In this document: piece after piece, positions 55,542-63,765 of the stretch
Position numbering within the stretch: the stretch's first letter is position 1
How the letters are laid out: each line of letters starts with the position of its first letter
From: Burkholderia sp. Ax-1719
GTDB lineage: Bacteria > Pseudomonadota > Gammaproteobacteria > Burkholderiales > Burkholderiaceae
DNA: 63,765 nucleotides
Reading direction: 5' to 3'
Assembly (NCBI RefSeq): GCF_011753055.1
Contig: NZ_VWWJ01000035.1
Location: 1 to 63,765 of the forward strand
Translations under genes and position numbers: made by a program
Notes under the pieces: model-generated
Told to the model about the DNA's origin: nothing
What the model saw: the letters and a program-made list of their open reading frames with translations, nothing else
The model's database searches: none

Positions 55542-56606
55542 CTAATTCACGAGGCGCAGACGCTCCATCTCGTGCTTTTCGTGTTTATCGGCCGGGGGCG
55601 GTGTTTTGGCGTGCGAACCGGCGTGCAGTTGTCGCGCTTCGCGCAGCGCCGTGGTCGTGCCGCGTCGCGTCGGCGCATTGCAGCTTGCAAGTGCGCTTTC
55701 CTGCTCGGCGAGCACGAGCGGCACCTTCTCGCGCAGGAACTCGACGAAGGTGCGGATCTTCGCGTCCAGATAGCGGCGCGATGCGTAGAGCGCGTAGATG
55801 TTGAGCGTCTGCAGGCGGTGCGTGGGCAGCACGCGCACGAGCGAGCCGTCGGCGAGACCCGGCAGCGCAACGGGCACCGGCAGCGGCCCGATGCCCATGC
55901 CTTCGCGTATCGCCAGCGCGAGCGCTTCGGGGTTGTTCACCTGGAAGGGCGTGACGCCGGTATGCCGGAAGGTTTCGCCATGCGGGCCTTCGGAAACCCA
56001 TTGTCCGGCTGGCAGACTGGCATCGGTGAGATGCAGGCAGGTGTGCATGTCCAGATCGTCGAACGACTGCGGCACGCCGCGCGTGCGCAGATATTCCGGC
56101 GACGCGCACAGGATGGCGGCGGTGCTGCCAAGCTGCTGCGAGATCAACGCCGAATCCTCAAGCTCGGCGGCCACCACCACGGCGACGTCATAACCTTCCT
56201 CGATGATGTCGGGCATCTCCTGCGCGATGGTCAAGTCGACGGCGACATCGGGCAGATGTTGCTGGTAGCGCGCAATCAGCGGCATCACGTAGTGCTGGCC
56301 GAAACTCGTGCCGCCATAGACGCGCAGTTTGCCCGCCGGGTTCGCGTGCGCGGCGGCGGCTTCGGCTTCGGCCTGATCGATGTCGGCGAGAATGCGCTTG
56401 CAGCTTTGCAGATAGCGCTCGCCCGCTTCGGTCAGCGACATGCGCCGGGTGGTGCGATTCAGCAGGCGCGTGCGTAGCCGCGATTCCAGATCGGTGACGG
56501 CGCGCGAGACCTGCGCGGTCGTCATCGTTTCGTTCGCGGCAGCGCGCGTGAAACTCCCCGACTCCACCACTCTTACGAAAATACGCATGTTGCGCAGCGT
56601 GTCCAT
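55542..56606 (-). CDS. LysR-family transcriptional regulator
   Basis: 354 residues, longer than the usual 300. MDTLRNMRIFVRVVESGSFTRAAANETMTTAQVSRAVTDLESRL is the HTH domain; the effector domain follows. The last about 50 residues (after VPLVLAEQESAL) are a His/Lys/Arg-rich tail without fold features. It lies immediately upstream of the RND operon on the same strand and is divergent from the MgtC-like gene, so either could be its target. Confidence 0.93.
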   Translation of the reverse strand: MDTLRNMRIFVRVVESGSFTRAAANETMTTAQVSRAVTDLESRLRTRLLNRTTRRMSLTEAGERYLQSCKRILADIDQAEAEAAAAHANPAGKLRVYGGTSFGQHYVMPLIARYQQHLPDVAVDLTIAQEMPDIIEEGYDVAVVVAAELEDSALISQQLGSTAAILCASPEYLRTRGVPQSFDDLDMHTCLHLTDASLPAGQWVSEGPHGETFRHTGVTPFQVNNPEALALAIREGMGIGPLPVPVALPGLADGSLVRVLPTHRLQTLNIYALYASRRYLDAKIRTFVEFLREKVPLVLAEQESALASCNAPTRRGTTTALREARQLHAGSHAKTPPPADKHEKHEMERLRLVN

Positions 56607-56836
56607 CAGCGGCTCCTCTCCATCGTCTTGCTCTTCCCGGCGTCATTCATTGTGGATCGTTCAATGGCGCCAGTCTCGCCTGGAGGCCGTGGCCAGATGC
56701 TGACTTCTAAATGGCAGACGTGTCAGCTTGGCGTGCGGCCTTGTCCCGCGTATGATCCACCGCGCCACCTGCACGGCGAATCGCCCGAACGACAAGCGTT
56801 TTGAGGCATCTCGCGTGCCGTTTTCATGACAGAACG

Positions 56837-57544
56837 ATGACTTACGAATTCGCCTTGCGATTACTCGCGGCGTTCGCCTGCGGCGTCGCCATCGGACTGG
56901 AACGCCAGATGCGTCAGCGCACGGCGGGCCTGCGCACCATCACGCTCGTCGCCAGCGGCGCGTGTCTGTTCGTCACGCTCGGCGTGTTGACGGGCAATGG
57001 CACGAGCGGCGTCACGCAGATCGCCGCGTATGTGGTGTCGGGTGTAGGCTTCCTGGGCGGCGGCGTGATCATGCGCGACAAAGGCTCCATCCAGGGGATC
57101 AACACCGCCGCCACGCTGTGGTGTTCGGCTGCCGTGGGCGTGCTATGCGGCGCGGGGCATTACGTGCCGGCGGTCGCGGGCACGGCAGTCGTGCTGCTCA
57201 CCAACACCGTGCTGCGCGAGGTGAGCCGCATCATCAACCAGTCGCCGATCTCGAATGCCGATCTCGTGCGCGTCTACGAACTGACGGTGGTGTGCCGTGA
57301 AGAGGACGAGATCCACATTCGCACCGTGCTGTCGAATTCGATGTATTCGACGCCGCTCTCGTTCCAGAGCCTCACGAGCGAAGACGTCCCGGGCGAACAG
57401 CAACGCCTGCGCGTGACGGCCACGGTGCGTCTGCATCCGAAATATCAGCCCAAGCTCGAATTGATGGCGAGCCGTCTTAGCATGGAAAAAGGCGTGTCCA
57501 GCGTGAGTTGGACGGCGGCGGAAACGGAAGTTTCTCCGGAGTGA
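56837..57544 (+). CDS. MgtC/SapB-family membrane protein
   Basis: 235 residues from ATG at 56837. The N-terminal half has four or five helices with the MgtC pattern (LLAAFACGVAIGLERQMRQRTAGLRTITLVASGACLFV; GVGFLGGGVIMRDKGSIQGINTAATLWCSAAVGVL). A C-terminal soluble domain of about 90 residues follows, as in the longer MgtC proteins. MgtC proteins support growth at low Mg2+ and in host cells. The 230 bases upstream show no leader I can recognise as a Mg2+ riboswitch. Confidence 0.92.
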   Translation: MTYEFALRLLAAFACGVAIGLERQMRQRTAGLRTITLVASGACLFVTLGVLTGNGTSGVTQIAAYVVSGVGFLGGGVIMRDKGSIQGINTAATLWCSAAVGVLCGAGHYVPAVAGTAVVLLTNTVLREVSRIINQSPISNADLVRVYELTVVCREEDEIHIRTVLSNSMYSTPLSFQSLTSEDVPGEQQRLRVTATVRLHPKYQPKLELMASRLSMEKGVSSVSWTAAETEVSPE

Positions 57545-57758
57545 CGTGAAGCTCGCCGAGGCATGCAGTTTCGGCGAACTCACGGAATCGCCTCGCATTC
57601 CTTACGATTACATTTCACTCTCGTTGCACTAATTGAAACACCGCATCGCGGTTTTCAAGAACTGTCAATTCTGGCTGTGTTTCGTGGACTCGACCCCGCC
57701 CTTCGACTAAGCTCCAAATCACCGTGATTAATTCACACCAACGAGGGGAGTCTTCTAT

Positions 57759-58010
57759 ATGGAACACGGCATCATCGCCTGGCTCATCATCGGCGCAATC
57801 GCTGGCTGGCTCGCAGGCGTTCTCGTCAAGGGCGGCGGCTTTGGATTGATCGTCGATATCATCGTCGGGATCGTGGGTGCGTTCATTGGCGGCTGGCTCG
57901 CGGGCCTGCTCCACATCCATATCGGCACCGGCATCATCAGCTCGATCATCACCGCCATTGTCGGCGCGGTCATCCTGCTGTTCGTGATCCGCATGTTCCG
58001 CAGGGCGTAG
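57759..58010 (+). CDS. GlsB/YeaQ/YmgE-family small membrane protein
   Basis: 83 residues with three glycine-rich helices (IIAWLIIGAIAGWLAGVLVKGGG; IIVGIVGAFIGGWLAGLL; IITAIVGAVILLFVIRM). This is the transglycosylase-associated or GlsB family, usually stress-induced. A ribosome site GAGGGGAG lies about 12 bases upstream. Followed by a strong terminator. Confidence 0.93.
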   Translation: MEHGIIAWLIIGAIAGWLAGVLVKGGGFGLIVDIIVGIVGAFIGGWLAGLLHIHIGTGIISSIITAIVGAVILLFVIRMFRRA

Positions 58011-58031
58011 CGCCTTTACTGCGGTAAACGC

Positions 58032-58068
58032 AAAACGGGAGCGCCTTCACAGGCGCTCCCGTTTTTTT
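58032..58068 (+). terminator. Intrinsic terminator after the GlsB-like gene
   Basis: AAACGGGAGCGCCT and AGGCGCTCCCGTTT pair as a perfect 14-bp stem with a TCAC loop, followed by a run of T. A's on the left side make it usable from the opposite strand too, where the CoA-transferase gene ends at 58103. Confidence 0.95.
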
Positions 58069-58102
58069 ATGCTCTTGCGTCAGTAGCGACGCTTAAGCGG
58101 AT

Positions 58103-59632
58103 TCAGGCATTCACGACTTCGCCAGCGTCCGCCACCGTCGGCAGCATCGAACCGGTTTCGTTGAAGCGCAGATGCATCTCGTAGGCCTTCGCGAGATTGT
58201 GCGGCGTCTGGCCGCCGATCTTCTGCGCGTCCTTGTAGTAGTCGCGCAGCAGGTCGCGATACAGCGGATGCACGCAGCGATCGATGATGAGCGTCGCGCG
58301 TTCGCGCGGCGCGAGACCACGCAGATCGGCGAGGCCCTGTTCGGTCACGATCACATCGACGTCATGCTCGTTGTGATCGACGTGCGGCACCATCGGCACG
58401 ATGCTCGAAATCTTGCCGTCCTTGGCGATGGCCTTGGTCGCGAAGATCGCACACGATGCGTTGCGCGCGAAGTCGCCCGAACCACCGATGCCGTTCATCA
58501 TGTGCGTGCCGCCCACGTGCGTGGAATTCACGTTGCCGTAGATGTCGCATTCGAGCGCCGTGTTCAGCGCGATCAGACCGAGGCGGCGGATCACTTCCGG
58601 ATGGTTGCTCACTTCCTGCGGACGCAGCACGAGCTTGTCGCGGTAGCGGTCGAGTTCGGCGAGCACTTGCGCCTGGCGCGAGGCGGAGAGCGTCATCGAA
58701 GCGCCCGAGGCGAAGACCATCTTGCCCGCGTCGATCAGATCGAAGGTGGAGTCCTGCAGCACTTCCGAGTACATCGTCAGCGCTTCGAACGGCGAATCGA
58801 CGAAACCCGACAACACCGCGTTCGCAATCGTGCCGATGCCGGCCTGCAGCGGCGGCAGTTGCGCGCTCATGCGACCGTGCTTCACCTCGTGCTGCAGGAA
58901 GTCGATCAGGTGACCGGCGATGCGCGCGGTTTCTTCGTCCGCGGGCAGCACGGTCGAGGGGCTGTCCGGCTCATTGGTGATGACGATGGCCGCGATCTTC
59001 TCGGGCGGAATCTCGATGGCCTGGGTGCCGACGCGATCGTTGACGCGCACGATGGGCAGCGGATCGCGATGCGGGCGACGGCCCGGAATCCAGACGTCGT
59101 GCAGGCCTTCGAGACCGAGCGGCTGCGCGAGATTGATTTCGACGATCACCTTCTCCGCGAGAATCGCAAAGCTCGCCGAGTTGCCGACCGAAGTCGTGGG
59201 GACGATGGCGCCCGTTTCCGTGATCGCCGCGGCCTCGATAATCGCGAGATCGAGCTTGCCGAGCAGGTTCGCGCGCAACATCTCGACCGTTTCCGAGAGA
59301 TGCTGGTCGACGAACATCACTTCGCCGCGATTGATTGCCTTACGCAGCGTGGTGTCCACCTGGAACGGCAGACGGCGTTCGAGCACGCCCGCTTCGGTCA
59401 ACATGCGGTCCACGTCGTGGCCGAGCGAGGCGCCCGTCATCAGCGTGATGCGCAGCGGCTCTTTCTCTTCACGCGCGCGGCGTGCGAGTTCGATCGGCAC
59501 GGCCTTCGTGTCGCCGGCGCGCGTGAAGCCGCTGGCGCCGACGCGCATGCCATTGCGCACGAGTTGAGCGGCATCGGCCGCCGAGGTGATCTTGCCGCGC
59601 AGAGCGGCACAACGGATACGGTCTTCGTACAT
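58103..59632 (-). CDS. Succinyl-CoA:acetate CoA-transferase (acetyl-CoA hydrolase/transferase family)
   Basis: 509 residues from ATG at 59632. The active-site Glu is E290 in LTMYSEVLQD, close to E294 of Acetobacter AarC, and GIGTIANAVLSGF at 265-277 forms the CoA site. VPHVDHNEHDVDVIVTEQGLADLRG near the end is also typical. It moves CoA between succinyl-CoA and acetate. The open frame to 59644 adds four residues (METL); MYEDRIR is the likely start. Confidence 0.93.
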   Translation of the reverse strand: MYEDRIRCAALRGKITSAADAAQLVRNGMRVGASGFTRAGDTKAVPIELARRAREEKEPLRITLMTGASLGHDVDRMLTEAGVLERRLPFQVDTTLRKAINRGEVMFVDQHLSETVEMLRANLLGKLDLAIIEAAAITETGAIVPTTSVGNSASFAILAEKVIVEINLAQPLGLEGLHDVWIPGRRPHRDPLPIVRVNDRVGTQAIEIPPEKIAAIVITNEPDSPSTVLPADEETARIAGHLIDFLQHEVKHGRMSAQLPPLQAGIGTIANAVLSGFVDSPFEALTMYSEVLQDSTFDLIDAGKMVFASGASMTLSASRQAQVLAELDRYRDKLVLRPQEVSNHPEVIRRLGLIALNTALECDIYGNVNSTHVGGTHMMNGIGGSGDFARNASCAIFATKAIAKDGKISSIVPMVPHVDHNEHDVDVIVTEQGLADLRGLAPRERATLIIDRCVHPLYRDLLRDYYKDAQKIGGQTPHNLAKAYEMHLRFNETGSMLPTVADAGEVVNA

Positions 59633-59817
59633 CAAAGTCTCCACAAACTTCTCTGATCGCCAGATGCCATTTTCAGGTCTTGCTTTGGCGGCCTTGCATC
59701 ACGGCTTGAGCAAAACTGTTTTGCGGCCGGAATGCGCAAAGCCGCGGGACCTCACAGGAGGGCGCCGCGGCAAGAATTTCAAGCGTGCGCCTGCACATGG
59801 CGGGCGGTTACTCGATC

Positions 59818-60036
59818 TCAGCTACCGAAATAAAGGTTGCAGAAGCTGGCAGGTCCGACGCATTCGTCTTTCTTTGCCGGCGTCACGTCACGGTGCGCGG
59901 ACGCTTGAGCAGCAGGCTGCGCTGCGCTTTGGGCGACCTGATCGGGGACGCCCGCTGCCGTGGCGTCGTTCTGTGCATAAGCGGCGGCGGCGGCAAACAG
60001 GGAACACGCAACAACAGCGATCTTCAGGGACTTCAT
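59818..60036 (-). CDS. Small exported protein of unknown function
   Basis: 72 residues from ATG at 60036, with GGAGAG about 6 bases upstream. Signal peptide MKSLKIAVVACSLFAAAAAYAQ, then an Ala/Gln-rich middle and the ending CVGPASFCNLYFGS with two Cys that could form a disulfide. Similar short exported proteins with this type of ending are common in Burkholderia; no function is known. Confidence 0.75.
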   Translation of the reverse strand: MKSLKIAVVACSLFAAAAAYAQNDATAAGVPDQVAQSAAQPAAQASAHRDVTPAKKDECVGPASFCNLYFGS

Positions 60037-60175
60037 TTCACTCTCCAGTGCTAACGGGTACTGCCGAAGCAGTGATGCCACTATATGACCGGGGCCTGGA
60101 TTGATTAAGGAGGCGGGTTGGAAGGCATATTTCCAGACTGCGGCAAGATCACGCAGGCAGGCCGTTCCGGGCGCG

Positions 60176-62398
60176 TCAGGACAGGCGCAGACGCAAACCG
60201 CGGCGACGGCGAACCTGGAGGGCGTGACGTGCATGCGCGCCGATCGGCGCGTCGCGGTCGATCAGTGCGCTGCGGATGAAGTGGAGATGGCTGAGCAGCC
60301 GCTGCACGTCGTGGCGGCGTTCGCGGTCGTGGTGCACATGCGGCAGCGTCTCCTGGGCGATCCAGGTGGCTGTGCGCACGGCCTGGAGGGCGCGGTCGAG
60401 CTGCGCGGCGTCGGGCTGCTCGAAGAGGTGCGCAATATCGGCGAGCACTCGTTCGAGCGATTCACGCCAGCGGCGGTCCGCATCGGAGAGCCAGGCGGCG
60501 CTCTGGGCGTCGTGTCGCAGGTCGATCACGGCATGACCGACTTCGAGCGTCACCAGCATCCAGCGCAGCGCGCGCCGGTGCGCCTGTTTGCGGCCGTTGA
60601 GCAGCAGCCGCAACTGGTGCATGAGATCGTGCGCGCCCGACTGGAAATGCTGGCCGATTCCCGGAAGATCGCCTCGGCAGGCAAGCACGACCTGGCCGCG
60701 CAACGCCGCACACATGCGCTCGACCAACCAGCTCATGTGCGGCGGGAACACCACCGAAAACGCGAGCGCGGCCACGATCATCGCGCTGACCACGGCGAGG
60801 CCGTTGTTGATCAGCAGATCCGGGTCATAAGCGATCACGTTATCCGGCCCCGCGAGCAGACAGAGAAACACCGAAAAGCCGACCCCGAAGCCCGCGATGC
60901 GCGGGCGTGTCGCGAAGAACCCGCCCAAGGCGAGCGCCGGAGCGAGCGCGGCGCACAGCAGCGGGAAACCATCGACGTTCGGGTAGACGTAGCACATCAG
61001 CAGATAGCCGACGACCGCGGCGCAGGCCGCGCCCGCCGCCATCTGGAACGCCATGCGGGTTGCGCGCGGCGCCGATGATGTCAGCGCACAGGTGAGCGCG
61101 GCGGCGATCATCGCGAGGCCGCCGCTCGGCCAGTCGGTCTGCACCCAGAACCAGCCGACGGCCGCCACCACTACGGCCGTGCGCATGAAGGTGAAAGCCA
61201 CCACGTACCAGCTGGTGCGCGGCATGTAGCGCGTCACGCGCGGCTCTGGCGGCAGGCCCGCCTGGGTCAGCGACGCCCAGGTACGGCTGTAGCGGGCGAT
61301 CTCGGTGGTGAAGCGGTAGATCAGTTCGGCGGACGTGTCGAAGTCCTGCAGCGTGTCGGGCGAACCCACTTCGAGCGGCCGGCGCGTCTCGCGCACGTGG
61401 CGCGGCAACGTGCGCTGGAACGATTCAAGGTCTTGCGCGAGCCGCAAGGCGTAGGCGCGATCCGATTCCTTGAGGCTCGGGCGTTGGGCTAGCAATGACG
61501 CAAGTTCGCTGAAAATGGGGGCGAGCGGCGCGATGGAGGCGTCGCTCCAGCGCAGACGCTTCTTCAGCTGACGCAGCGCGTGCAGGCGCGCACTCGCGTC
61601 CATGAACTCGCCGTTCAGACGCGCGAGCAACTGGCTGCGCGAGCGCATCGTCGGATCTTCGAAAAATGAGAAAGCGCGCGTAGCTTCGAAGCCGACGATC
61701 TCGTCGACGAGTTTTGCGAACCGCCCTTCGAATGCGTCCCTTTCAAGTCCGCCCGACAGCACGGTCGCGGCGAAGGCAGTAAAATCGAGATATCGTGTGC
61801 GTAAGGTGCGTTCGAGCACCGAGCCCGACTGCCGGGGCACGATAACGGCGCTGACGATCCCGGAACACAGAATCCCCACCGCCACTTCGGCCCCGCGCCC
61901 CAGCGCGGCGAGAAACAGGCCATTGGGCTGCATCACGAGGGGAATGCCGATCAGCGCAGCGGTATAGCCGGCCAGCACGAACGCGTACCAACGAAAATGC
62001 CGATTCCGCATGGCAGCGGCCGTACAGGCGGCCACCCACATCGTCATCCCGGCGATATAGAGCTCGGGCTGCTGGATAAACACGGCCCCCAGCACCACCG
62101 CCGCGACCATCCCCACTGCAGTGCCGACGATGCGATACACGCTCTTCGCGAACACCATGCCGGAGAGCGGCTGCATCAAAACGAACACGGTGGTCATCGC
62201 GATGCGCGGCTGCGGCAGGTCCAGCAGCATCGCAATGCCCATCGCCAGCAGTCCCGCCGTCACCGTTTTCAGCAGATGCAGCCAGATCGCGCCGTGCGTG
62301 GCCTGCCAGTCGCGCAGGGCGCGACGCGCGGCGCGCCAAATGACTTCGACGCGACGACGCGGGTCGGTCGCACGATGTATCGCTGGCTGCCGGTTCAT
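60176..62398 (-). CDS. FUSC-family transporter (fusaric acid / aromatic acid efflux type)
   Basis: 740 residues. Two blocks of membrane helices are visible: residues about 40-190 (LKTVTAGLLAMGIAMLLDLPQPRIAMTTVFVLMQPLSGMVFAKS) and about 390-560. A cytosolic helical region lies between and after them. This is the FUSC/YccS/AaeB layout, in which PMF-driven pumps export aromatic acids or fusaric acid. Divergent from the LysR gene at 62608, the usual regulator arrangement for AaeAB-type pumps. Confidence 0.92.
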   Translation of the reverse strand: MNRQPAIHRATDPRRRVEVIWRAARRALRDWQATHGAIWLHLLKTVTAGLLAMGIAMLLDLPQPRIAMTTVFVLMQPLSGMVFAKSVYRIVGTAVGMVAAVVLGAVFIQQPELYIAGMTMWVAACTAAAMRNRHFRWYAFVLAGYTAALIGIPLVMQPNGLFLAALGRGAEVAVGILCSGIVSAVIVPRQSGSVLERTLRTRYLDFTAFAATVLSGGLERDAFEGRFAKLVDEIVGFEATRAFSFFEDPTMRSRSQLLARLNGEFMDASARLHALRQLKKRLRWSDASIAPLAPIFSELASLLAQRPSLKESDRAYALRLAQDLESFQRTLPRHVRETRRPLEVGSPDTLQDFDTSAELIYRFTTEIARYSRTWASLTQAGLPPEPRVTRYMPRTSWYVVAFTFMRTAVVVAAVGWFWVQTDWPSGGLAMIAAALTCALTSSAPRATRMAFQMAAGAACAAVVGYLLMCYVYPNVDGFPLLCAALAPALALGGFFATRPRIAGFGVGFSVFLCLLAGPDNVIAYDPDLLINNGLAVVSAMIVAALAFSVVFPPHMSWLVERMCAALRGQVVLACRGDLPGIGQHFQSGAHDLMHQLRLLLNGRKQAHRRALRWMLVTLEVGHAVIDLRHDAQSAAWLSDADRRWRESLERVLADIAHLFEQPDAAQLDRALQAVRTATWIAQETLPHVHHDRERRHDVQRLLSHLHFIRSALIDRDAPIGAHARHALQVRRRRGLRLRLS

Positions 62399-62607
62399 GG
62401 GAAACGCACTACGCTCGGATTGTTACGACAATTACGGAGAAAGGCACTGCTGTTGCAGGCCACAGGTCGCCGATTGTAGGAGCGTCAATAAAGCGAATTA
62501 ACGGGACCGGCAAGGAACGTCCGTTCCAGATCACTCAACAATGCCGGGGCCCGCGAGGCGGACAATATCGTTTTCGTGCCAAACAAGAAGTTCTTAAAGA
62601 AGGTCTG
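62399..62607. promoter_or_regulatory. Divergent promoter region FUSC / LysR
   Basis: 209 bases between divergent starts, expected to hold the LysR binding site. No single site could be picked by eye. Confidence 0.4.
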
Positions 62608-63591
62608 ATGGATACGCTACAAAACATGCGGGTGTTCGTCCGCGTCGTCGAAGCCGGCAGTTTCACTGCCGCGGCCCAATCGCTGGATTCGACGACGGGC
62701 GCCATGTCGCGCGCGGTGTCGGAACTGGAGGCGCATCTGCGCACGCGCCTGCTCAACCGCTCGACGCGACGGCTCGCGCTGACGCCCGCTGGCGAACGCT
62801 ATCTGAAGCGCTGCGGGCAGATTCTCGCGGATGTGGATAGCGCGGAAGAAGAAGCCAGTTGTGCGCATGAGCGCCCGGCGGGCGCTCTGCGCATGCACAG
62901 CTTTGCGAGTATCGGACAGCAGTATGTGCTGCCGGCCATCTCGCGTTATCGTGCTTTGCATCCCGAAGTTACCGTCGAGCTGACGCTTTCGCAGCGGTTG
63001 CCGGATCTGTTCGAAGGCAGCAGCGATGTGTCGGTGGTGACGGCGGCTTCGTTGCCGAATTCGGATCTGGTTTCGCACCAGCTCGGTTCGACTTACAGCA
63101 TTCTGTGTGCATCGCCGGGCTATGTGCATACGCACGGCGCGCCGCGCACACCCGCCGATCTGGCGCATCACGACTGCCTGATTCTCAAGACGCCGACGTC
63201 GGATGCGCACGAATGGATGCTCGAAGGCCCAGACGGCAGCGTCGAGATGCACGTGGACGGTCCGGTTCAGGTGAATATCGCCGAGTCGCTGGCAGTGGCG
63301 ATCCGTGAAGGCATGGGTATCGGCACGTTGCCGGTGTATGCAGCGATCGAGGGGCTGCGCAATGGCACGCTGGTGCGGGTGTTGCCGCAGCACATTCTGC
63401 AGAAGAGCAATGTGTATGCGCTGTATCCGTCGCGCAAGTTCGTCGATGCGAAGACGAAGACCTGGGTGGAGTTTTTGCGGGCCCATCTGCCGCAGGTGAT
63501 TGCACGCGATATGGCGTTGCTCGAAGAACTCACGCAAGAACAACTCGCCGATGCCGCGGCGCTGGCGCCTCAGGCTACGCCTGGCGAGTGA
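62608..63591 (+). CDS. LysR-family transcriptional regulator
   Basis: 327 residues. The HTH (MRVFVRVVEAGSFTAAAQSLDSTTGAMSRAVSELEAHL, RLLNRSTRRLALTPAGERYL) is close to that of the LysR at 55542 in pattern and length. The effector domain includes MHSFASIGQQYVLPAISRY. Divergent from the FUSC transporter and likely its regulator. AAGG lies upstream of ATG at 62608. Confidence 0.94.
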   Translation: MDTLQNMRVFVRVVEAGSFTAAAQSLDSTTGAMSRAVSELEAHLRTRLLNRSTRRLALTPAGERYLKRCGQILADVDSAEEEASCAHERPAGALRMHSFASIGQQYVLPAISRYRALHPEVTVELTLSQRLPDLFEGSSDVSVVTAASLPNSDLVSHQLGSTYSILCASPGYVHTHGAPRTPADLAHHDCLILKTPTSDAHEWMLEGPDGSVEMHVDGPVQVNIAESLAVAIREGMGIGTLPVYAAIEGLRNGTLVRVLPQHILQKSNVYALYPSRKFVDAKTKTWVEFLRAHLPQVIARDMALLEELTQEQLADAAALAPQATPGE

Positions 63592-63614
63592 TGTTTGCTT
63601 GGTTGCTGGAATGC

Positions 63615-63646
63615 AAAAAGCCGTCCCCTCGGGACGGCTTTTTCTT
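63615..63646 (+). terminator. Intrinsic terminator of the LysR gene
   Basis: AAAAAGCCGTCCC and GGGACGGCTTTTT form a perfect 13-bp stem with a 3-base loop and a T-rich tail, 23 bases after the stop codon. Confidence 0.95.
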
Positions 63647-63686
63647 TGGCGCTTCTTTTCGCACGCCTGTTTTCAGCGCGTAAACG

Positions 63687-63726
63687 CCAGAACCCCGGTT
63701 CTCTTGCGGAGACACCGGGGTTCTGG
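63687..63726. terminator. rRNA operon terminator hairpin
   Basis: CCAGAACCCCGGT and ACCGGGGTTCTGG pair perfectly (13 bp) around a 14-base loop. It lies 16 bases beyond the 5S rRNA 3' end in the direction of rRNA transcription. Confidence 0.85.
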
Positions 63727-63741
63727 ACTTGCAGCATAAGG

Positions 63742-63765
63742 AGCCTGACGATTACCTACTTTCAC
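63742..63765 (-). rRNA. rrf: 5S rRNA, 3' end (cut by window edge)
   Basis: The last 24 bases, read on the minus strand, are GTGAAAGTAGGTAATCGTCAGGCT, the standard 3' end of Burkholderia-type 5S rRNA. The rest of the gene and operon lie beyond the window. The hairpin at 63687-63726 supports this as the operon end. Confidence 0.85.

Noticed and set aside
57545..57590. Imperfect inverted repeat after the MgtC-like gene
   Set aside because: The arms contain mismatches and no T run follows, so it is not called as a terminator.

Overview
The window is high-GC proteobacterial chromosome. Its gene content fits Burkholderiaceae, probably Paraburkholderia or Caballeronia: many LysR regulators, an NodT-type RND operon, a complete mdc cluster, FUSC and succinate CoA-transferase genes, and a Burkholderia-like 5S rRNA 3' end at the right edge. 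This placement is an inference from gene families; no database was searched.

Layout. 1-5.4 kb: tail of a urea transporter, a class II aldolase-like gene, a 4-oxalocrotonate tautomerase, a cyanide-insensitive type cytochrome bd operon (cydA, cydB and an overlapping 53-residue DUF2474 gene) behind a likely FNR/Anr box, and a membrane protein. 5.4-7.5 kb: a divergent NmrA-type reductase/LysR pair. 7.7-22.8 kb: an accessory block that looks like an island inserted into an isoprenylcysteine methyltransferase (ICMT) gene. The displaced 3' end of that gene remains at 7510-7721, and a synonymously diverged copy completes the intact gene at 22588-23277. The block carries AraC/aldo-keto reductase, two MFS transporters with a LysR, a StaR-like TPR protein, a cupin-AraC regulator, an amino-acid permease, a PatB/MalY lyase, a carboxymuconolactone-decarboxylase-like protein, a DUF5993/DsbB-like pair and a secreted protein. 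It also has a 145-bp direct repeat at 7710 and 21216.

23.3-34.4 kb: arylamine N-acetyltransferase, then a Fur-box-controlled run of six genes (OprB-type porin, exported beta-propeller, Tat-exported DyP peroxidase, FbpA/B/C ferric ABC transporter), then a LysR/EamA pair. 34.4-43.0 kb: malonate use, with an MFS transporter divergent from a GntR regulator and mdcABCDEGH, in which most junctions overlap. 43.2-47 kb: AlkB-like dioxygenase, small membrane protein, metallophosphoesterase and AI-2E family transporter. 47-56.6 kb: a leftward RND efflux operon (pump, adaptor, outer-membrane factor) running into a response regulator and sensor kinase, preceded by a LysR. 56.8-63.8 kb: MgtC-like and GlsB-like membrane proteins, succinate CoA-transferase, a small exported protein, a FUSC transporter divergent from a LysR, and the start of an rRNA operon on the minus strand.

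The two parts most worth attention are the gene-restoring island at the ICMT locus and the iron operon, which joins an EfeB-type peroxidase to an FbpABC importer and adds an outer-membrane porin and an exported beta-propeller.
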